The notes under the pieces: generated by a model | Seen by the model: the letters and a program-made list of their open reading frames with translations, nothing else | What the model was told of the DNA's origin: nothing | The model's database searches: none | Position numbers and translations under genes: made by a program | In this document: positions 59,107 through 64,000 of the stretch, piece after piece | Position numbering within the stretch: the first letter of the stretch is position 1 | How the letters are laid out: each line of letters begins with the position of its first letter | Source: Fennellomyces sp. T-0311 | Taxonomy: Eukaryota; Mucoromycota; Mucoromycetes; Mucorales; Lichtheimiaceae | Length of the DNA: 64,000 nucleotides | Direction of reading: 5' to 3' | Assembly: GCA_025266875.1 (NCBI GenBank) | Contig: JALLLT010000001.1 | Span: 1,550,001-1,614,000 of the forward strand

Positions 59107-60983
59107 ATCAACTGTACTTTTCGGGGGGTCGTTCGGGTTAGGAAATCTGACCAAAACACCGATACATATGAAAGGAGGATAGCAAATCGGAAACGTTGAA
59201 TTAATATGAGTAGTGTGTACAAAAAAGGTCCTGGGGGGAGTTAAGGAGACGTGGGGGAGATAAGGGGGTCCTGGAACCTGAGAATAAAGTTGGAGTTCTT
59301 TGACGTGCATTCCAACCAGTTTTTTTACCATGGCCCCAAAAATAGTCGTTCAAGATGAGTCTAAAATAATGGGCTATTCTTTTTTACTTTTGGCATTCTG
59401 CCTGAAAAGATGCATCGCCCACCACCGCTCGTTTGTATCACTTTACCTGACACGTTAAAAAAAGGGTGGTCATGGGATCAAAACTGTCAAGTTGCGTGGT
59501 TGGGGGAAGGGGGATTGAAGAAAATGGCATAGCGCCGAAAAAGTGATGATAGGGAATGGTGTGATGCGGGCGATTTTGGACGTTCCAGATCCTCGATTCT
59601 TTGTCGTGGAGCATTTTCCTACATAATGGGAAGGGGGGAGAGCGAGTTAGTGCACACACACACATATATTCATCGCATTGCTTGCTCTCTTTCAGCGTGA
59701 GAATACACGCAAATTTCCATCGTCAAAAAAATCAAGCACATGTGCATGCGTCATGCACATAATCCAGGCTTACTATAGCCGATGAATACACGAGCCTGGC
59801 TTGATAAATGAAGAGCATGGTTTAGGAGCAACGTCATCCACCGCACAGGCAGTGTTTCTGCCAAATAACATTCATTATATAAGTTGTGCTACGAGAAATA
59901 TCGGAACACAATTCCGTCTTTAACAAGTAACACTGTACTCAAGCTTTCCTCCTCCCCCTTATTCATACTTTTACGACAGGCTTTGCCATATTTGTAGAAG
60001 AGACGCACAGCACGCACTTCTTTGCACGATCTTGCTTTTGTGTGTCCCACAATATCGCTTGCTCACGTTCTCCTTTTGGATGCATGTACATGAAGGATGC
60101 CCTATCTTTTTTTTTATAGCAACTCCTATCAGAAATGATTGCAAGTTCTGCACAATCAGCTAGAGAGATATAAGCGGAAAAAGGAGACGTATATGTATAA
60201 ACGCTTTTTTTTTTTTTTACTTTACGCTCGCTACAGACTATTTATGTCGATTCCGGGATCATGTATTATATAAACAAATGATTCCGCAACACGCATCTGT
60301 CGTCAGCTGCAGATTGTATATTTAGATCATGGCAGCTTATACGCTCGGACGACCGGACCGTTCATCTGTGAGCTGCCCTATCATCTGCATTTGATAATGT
60401 GCCCTTTTTTTCCACATTTTGTACATAACCGTGGAATTCACCGGCAGTTATTCTGCTTTCACCAGTAAGCGAATTACAATGTTAAAGGGCGATCCCTGCA
60501 TGCAGCCCAATGACAGGAGAGGAGTTGCTCCGTTCATCAACGTATGGTACCATGGCAAGCTTATCACCACCCATCGTTATTATTAAAGTCTATCTCAATT
60601 GTGATAACTTATCGCAGTTGTCAATGCTCGCTGCGATTGTTTAGGGACATGTGTGTATGTGTCACGCACACGATTATCACGCACACATGTGCGTTGCTCA
60701 ATGTAACGTGAAGTGTGTGTGTTTTGCTGGGCTTGAGCGTCACAGTAGTAAATTAGTGTTCCCAAAAGTTTGCAATGCTTTCGATCGATCGGGTAGTGAG
60801 TTATGTATCGCTTATGACGCGTGTGCGTATACAAATTAGATCTGCATGGCCTGACCATAGTAGAAAGTTTGTCGATCCATTCATTCGCTGTCATTATTAG
60901 AACGCCTTGTGATACACGCAACACCAAAAACCAAATCGGCATTTGAAAGTCGCTTGCAAAGCTGGTGTTGGTGCTATTCACTT
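59107..60983. other. Spacer between PX-PB1 and DCTN4 genes
   Basis: No supported gene. It contains several poly(T) runs and GT/CA-rich patches near 60.65-60.72 kb. The frame at 60595-60981 on the minus strand is low in typical codons and shows no motif. Confidence 0.5.
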
Positions 60984-62304
60984 ATGACTACCACGTCGGA
61001 TCCCCCTCCGTTCGTGCATTACTACTGTGCATGTCCTGATCTAGGTGCCAATACAACTTCACATCAGGATCTGCGTCGGTCTCCTGAGACGACGGCTAAA
61101 AAAGACCCCGAAGTGCTGGAAGAAAAGCCGAGCCAACACCCCATCAAAGATCGCAACATTGATGCTTCTGCCACCGGACGCCATTTACTTTCGGCGCAGG
61201 CATCCAACTACCTATACCCGCTCTCCCGCTTATATTTCTGCGAAGATTGTCACCATATTCGCTGTCCATCCTGCGTCCAAGATGAAATCGTGTCCTATTA
61301 TTGTCCCAACTGCCTATTCGAGGTAAAGTGCCGACGCGCATAGCATACAACCTTGTTTGACGGTTGGCTTTAGGTCCCAACAGCCAGCGTAAAAAGCGAA
61401 AAGAATAGGTAACGTATGCGCCCAACAGCTCTTGCAGTTGATCTGATGCTTCTTTCGTCAGGTGTGCCCGCAACTGCTTCCAATGCCCAATATGTCAAAA
61501 TACGCTGTCTGTGGTGGCGGCACAAGAGGCAACGCCATCCAGTACACCTGCATCGGCAGGTCCCTATTTCCTGTCATGCAACGTTTGCCGTTGGAACTCA
61601 AAGGAGATAGGAATGACATTCGAAAAGCCAACAAGCCTTGCATGTAGGTTGCTATCACGACAACCAGGGATCAGACAATTAACTCTAAATCCAACAGTGC
61701 AACTGCAAAAGACCGAGGAAACGCTGCCCGATGCCAAAGAGTTTGACAGCTTAAAGGAGCATCTCGAGAAGCACCTGCGACTCAACGTGCCACCGACGCT
61801 ACCTACAAGCTTTTTATCGTTCTCGAGCAGCGGCGCGTTCAGCAAAATGATGGGTAGCCACTTGCACCACGATGCACAAGCGCAGCAAGGGAAACTGGAT
61901 GATCTGGGCGCATATGAACCGAGCGTCCATGTCCCTGACGACGACTCCAGGCTTGTGGACAACCTAATGTCACTACGGAGTGTGGATCAAGGTGCAGTAA
62001 AAAAGAACCCGTGTTTTCCCCACTTCGCATAACTCACTCGTCACGGGAATCAGTGTCGACGCTTTCGCAACGATTCAGCCAACTTCACGATCAACCTTAC
62101 CAAGTCAGGTAATGCACAGTTGTCAGAAACCCAAAGTGGCATAGTAGTAAGCTTCCCAACTAGTCAGATCCACCCGCAACGCATCCATCTCTGCATAAAG
62201 CGATCGAAGCGATGCCGCACCTGCAGGCACATCCTGATCAAACCTGAGCAGAAGGCCCAAGCAACGCGATTTAAAATCAAGCTGGTGGCTATGTGAGTGT
62301 ATTA

Positions 62305-62335
<31 letters not shown>

Positions 62336-63105
62336 AATGCCCAAACACCAACGCTTTCGCTGCGCGCTACAGGAATTATATCCCCAATATCAGCATTGTC
62401 AAGCTACCCAGAAAGACCTGGCCGCTGCAGCAGGGCATCCCCACACAGTTTGTTCTGAAATTCACCAATCCGCTATACGAGGAAATGAGTATCACGCTGG
62501 CAACCCCGCAGATGCAAAAGGAAGCCGGTTCCAACGACGATCAGGCACAGATCCGGGGCAAGGTAAGTTGTCTATGAGAACCCGTGCTTTTATGTGTCGA
62601 TCTTAATTCGTCCAGGTGACCTTGCTCTCTCCCCACTTCACCGTGGGCGCTTATAACGAAACGATCGAGTATGACGACGAGATGTATCCAACAGGGTCCA
62701 ATATGCGCGGTCGATCAGCCTTTGGGGGTGGCCTGTCATCGTCATGGGCCGACGGTGTGCATGAGAAGCGAAACAACTATACCAGCATCATCGTGGAAGT
62801 CATTCCTGAGCAGCCCGGCGAGTTCAAGGTATGCATCGGCGTCACGACCAAAACGCAGTGATAATAACGATATTTGCTAGTTCCCCTTATTGGTGACGTA
62901 CACTTACAAATCGGACGAAGACCGTATGGATGTCTCGTCCGGCGACATTGACGAGGAGGACATTGCGGCCGCGGATGCCGACGACAGCATGGACGGGTCC
63001 CGAAAGGGCAACTCGTCAATGCGATTAGACGACGAGAAGATCAAGAGCTATTCGTTCTGGTGCCTGATTGGATTGGGACAAGTGACGAGTGCCGAATCGA
63101 TATAA
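60984..63105 (+). CDS. DCTN4: Dynactin subunit 4 (p62)
   Basis: 553 aa in nine exons: 60984-61322, 61374-61408, 61462-61643, 61698-61991, 62054-62108, 62164-62292, 62373-62562, 62616-62828, 62881-63105. p62 is part of the pointed-end complex of dynactin, which helps dynein carry cargo on microtubules. The N-terminal Cys-rich zinc region reads LYFCEDCHHIRCPSC, SYYCPNCLFEV, NRCARNCFQCPICQNTL and FLSCNVCRWNSKEIG. A helical middle follows (EFDSLKEHLEKHL). Next are a second Cys pair in KRSKRCRTCRHILIKPE, the beta-rich region RFKIKLVAMNYIPNI and VLKFTNPLYEEMSITL, and an acidic stretch (DIDEEDIAAADADDSMDG) near the end. One exon is only 35 nt. Exon 6 ends just before an intron carrying a TG repeat. 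Confidence 0.92.
62309..62334. repeat. (TG)13 microsatellite in DCTN4 intron
   Basis: Pure dinucleotide run within the 80 nt intron between the sixth and seventh exons. It makes this intron longer than most in the window and is likely to vary in length between strains. Confidence 0.9.
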
Positions 63106-63205
63106 ATATATCTATTATTTGATACATATTTACTGCTTCGAGAGACGGAGTGTGTGAGTGTGCGTGTGTGTGTGAGAGGGAGGGGGTATTTTAATGCGCG
63201 CGATG

Positions 63206-63566
63206 TTATCCTAGTAAAAGCTCGTATACAATCACGACGATATTTATCGCTATCAGCGGTACTAGAACAGCAGCTGTGAGTGCCACATAACTCCCTCTCA
63301 TTCTGTCGCTTACTTCTCATCAATGTTCGCACCGCCGAAATTAAATTCACAATCTTGTGTTTGACCGACTGTGTCTGATCTACTCCAAACCCTGGATCCA
63401 CCTGCGCGCTCCAGCCAACTATTGCATTCGCGTAAGTTTTCCCCTCCCCTTTCAATTGCCTCCATCCGCCCTTACTTCTGGCCAGAAACCGTTCTTCGCT
63501 TAACACAGCAATGGCATTGATGAATAAAAGAATGGCATAAAACAGTTGACCGAGTCCGAGGGCCAT
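63206..63566 (-). CDS. YOS1: Yos1 / IER3IP1-like ER-Golgi transport protein
   Basis: 102 aa, exons 63566-63314 and 63261-63206. Two hydrophobic segments flank a short loop: an N-terminal MALGLGQLFYAILLFINAIA with AVLSEERFLAR after it, and a C-terminal MRIPLIAINIVVIVYELLLG. The VKHKIVNLISAVRTLM segment before the second helix is typical of the family. Yos1 partners Yip1/Yif1 in COPII vesicle transport. The protein is about 20 residues longer than the human form because of an extra basic stretch after EERFLAR. It is convergent with DCTN4, with about 100 bp between the stops. A TATATAAG-type element lies about 25 bp upstream of the ATG. Confidence 0.9.
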
Positions 63567-63693
63567 GATGGAATGCGTAAGAAAACTAGCTATATAAGCC
63601 TGTGCGGCTCCAACGTGTTCGCTTCACGTTAACTGGAACTCCGAAAGAACGGGTTGTCGGTTTTTTCAGGTGTCAGACAAAAAAAAGTTTTAT
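63567..63693. promoter_or_regulatory. Divergent promoter, YOS1 / SET-domain gene
   Basis: 127 bp between opposed ATGs, with a TATATAG-like element near the YOS1 side and a poly(A) run near the other start. Confidence 0.55.
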
Positions 63694-64000
63694 ATGACAA
63701 TGCAAGTAGATCAATACGATCTCGCCACCGTAGTCAACAAAGACGATTTTTGCAAAGCCGTGGAATTGCAGACATGTCAAGTGGAAGGTCGCTCGCTGGT
63801 TGCTAAACGACCCTTGTTGCCTGGAGACATAGTCCTTGTAGAGCAACCCAAACTGCGATACCTTTTGGAACCTTACTGCCGGTCATCGCTTTCACCATGC
63901 TATACCAAACAACTATGGACAGCACTGAACGATATTGTTCAAAGCCCTGAATTCTGTCCGGGCGTACCTGCAGCCATGCTCGCTTATTTGCAACTAAAGG
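63694..64000 (+). CDS. SET-domain-like protein, 5' end only
   Basis: 102 codons visible before the window ends, no stop and no intron yet. The start MTMQVDQYDLATVV is followed by VEGRSLVAKRPLLPGDIVLV, matching the opening of SET-domain methyltransferases of the SMYD/Set5-6 kind (G-R-x-L-V-A ... G-x-x-(I/V)), then FCPGVPAAMLAYLQLK. In SMYD-type proteins a zinc MYND insert and the catalytic SET core would follow, but they lie outside the window. The call depends on a short match. Confidence 0.6.
   Translation, partial: MTMQVDQYDLATVVNKDDFCKAVELQTCQVEGRSLVAKRPLLPGDIVLVEQPKLRYLLEPYCRSSLSPCYTKQLWTALNDIVQSPEFCPGVPAAMLAYLQLK

Noticed and set aside
59041..59331. 97-residue N-terminal extension of the PX-PB1 protein
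   Set aside because: Composition is unlike the rest, and a TATA box lies inside it close to the downstream ATG.
1..64000. CRISPR arrays, prokaryotic operons, integrases
   Set aside because: No regularly spaced repeats; gene structure with spliceosomal introns is eukaryotic throughout.

Overview
The window is nuclear DNA from a filamentous fungus, most likely an early-diverging (Mucoromycota, Mucorales-like) species. Three things point there: genes are cut by many short introns (about 50-65 nt, GT...AG, often with a TGCTAAC-like branch site); the gene set is fully eukaryotic (separase, COG6, dynactin p62, eL6, Sec2, Yos1); and two spore-coat CotH-like genes lie in tandem, a family that is expanded in Mucorales. 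All exon models were built by eye from reading frames, splice sites and family motifs. Joined lengths and intron phases are internally consistent for every multi-exon gene given here.

Left part (1-15 kb): a betaine-lipid synthase; two tandem secreted, probably GPI-anchored CotH-like proteins; a gene-poor stretch with one small TA-flanked inverted-repeat element (MITE); an Asn/Gln-rich single-pass membrane protein; and a tail-anchored Pex26-like peroxin. From about 14.4 to 19.9 kb nothing is convincing except a decayed fungal transcription-factor relic.

Centre (19.9-39.9 kb): a dense block. It holds an ACS/Dal5-type MFS transporter, ribosomal protein eL6, fructosamine-3-kinase, the Rab exchange factor Sec2, separase (26 exons, 2059 aa), COG6 (divergent from separase across a 123 bp gap) and a MOT1-type molybdate transporter (convergent with COG6). 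Sec2 and COG6 both serve Golgi and secretory traffic; separase is the cohesin protease of anaphase.

Right part (40-64 kb): two head-to-tail full-length ABCB-type ABC transporters with a shifted intron between the copies; a 3.6 kb empty block; an intronless leucine-rich-repeat protein; an intronless PX-PB1 protein without SH3 domains; dynactin p62 (DCTN4); Yos1/IER3IP1; and the 5' end of a SET-domain-like gene running off the window.

I found no CRISPR, no prokaryotic operon, no rRNA and no intact tRNA. The more unusual items are the CotH pair, the intron discordance between the tandem ABC genes, the PX-PB1 architecture, the N/Q-rich surface protein and the MITE.
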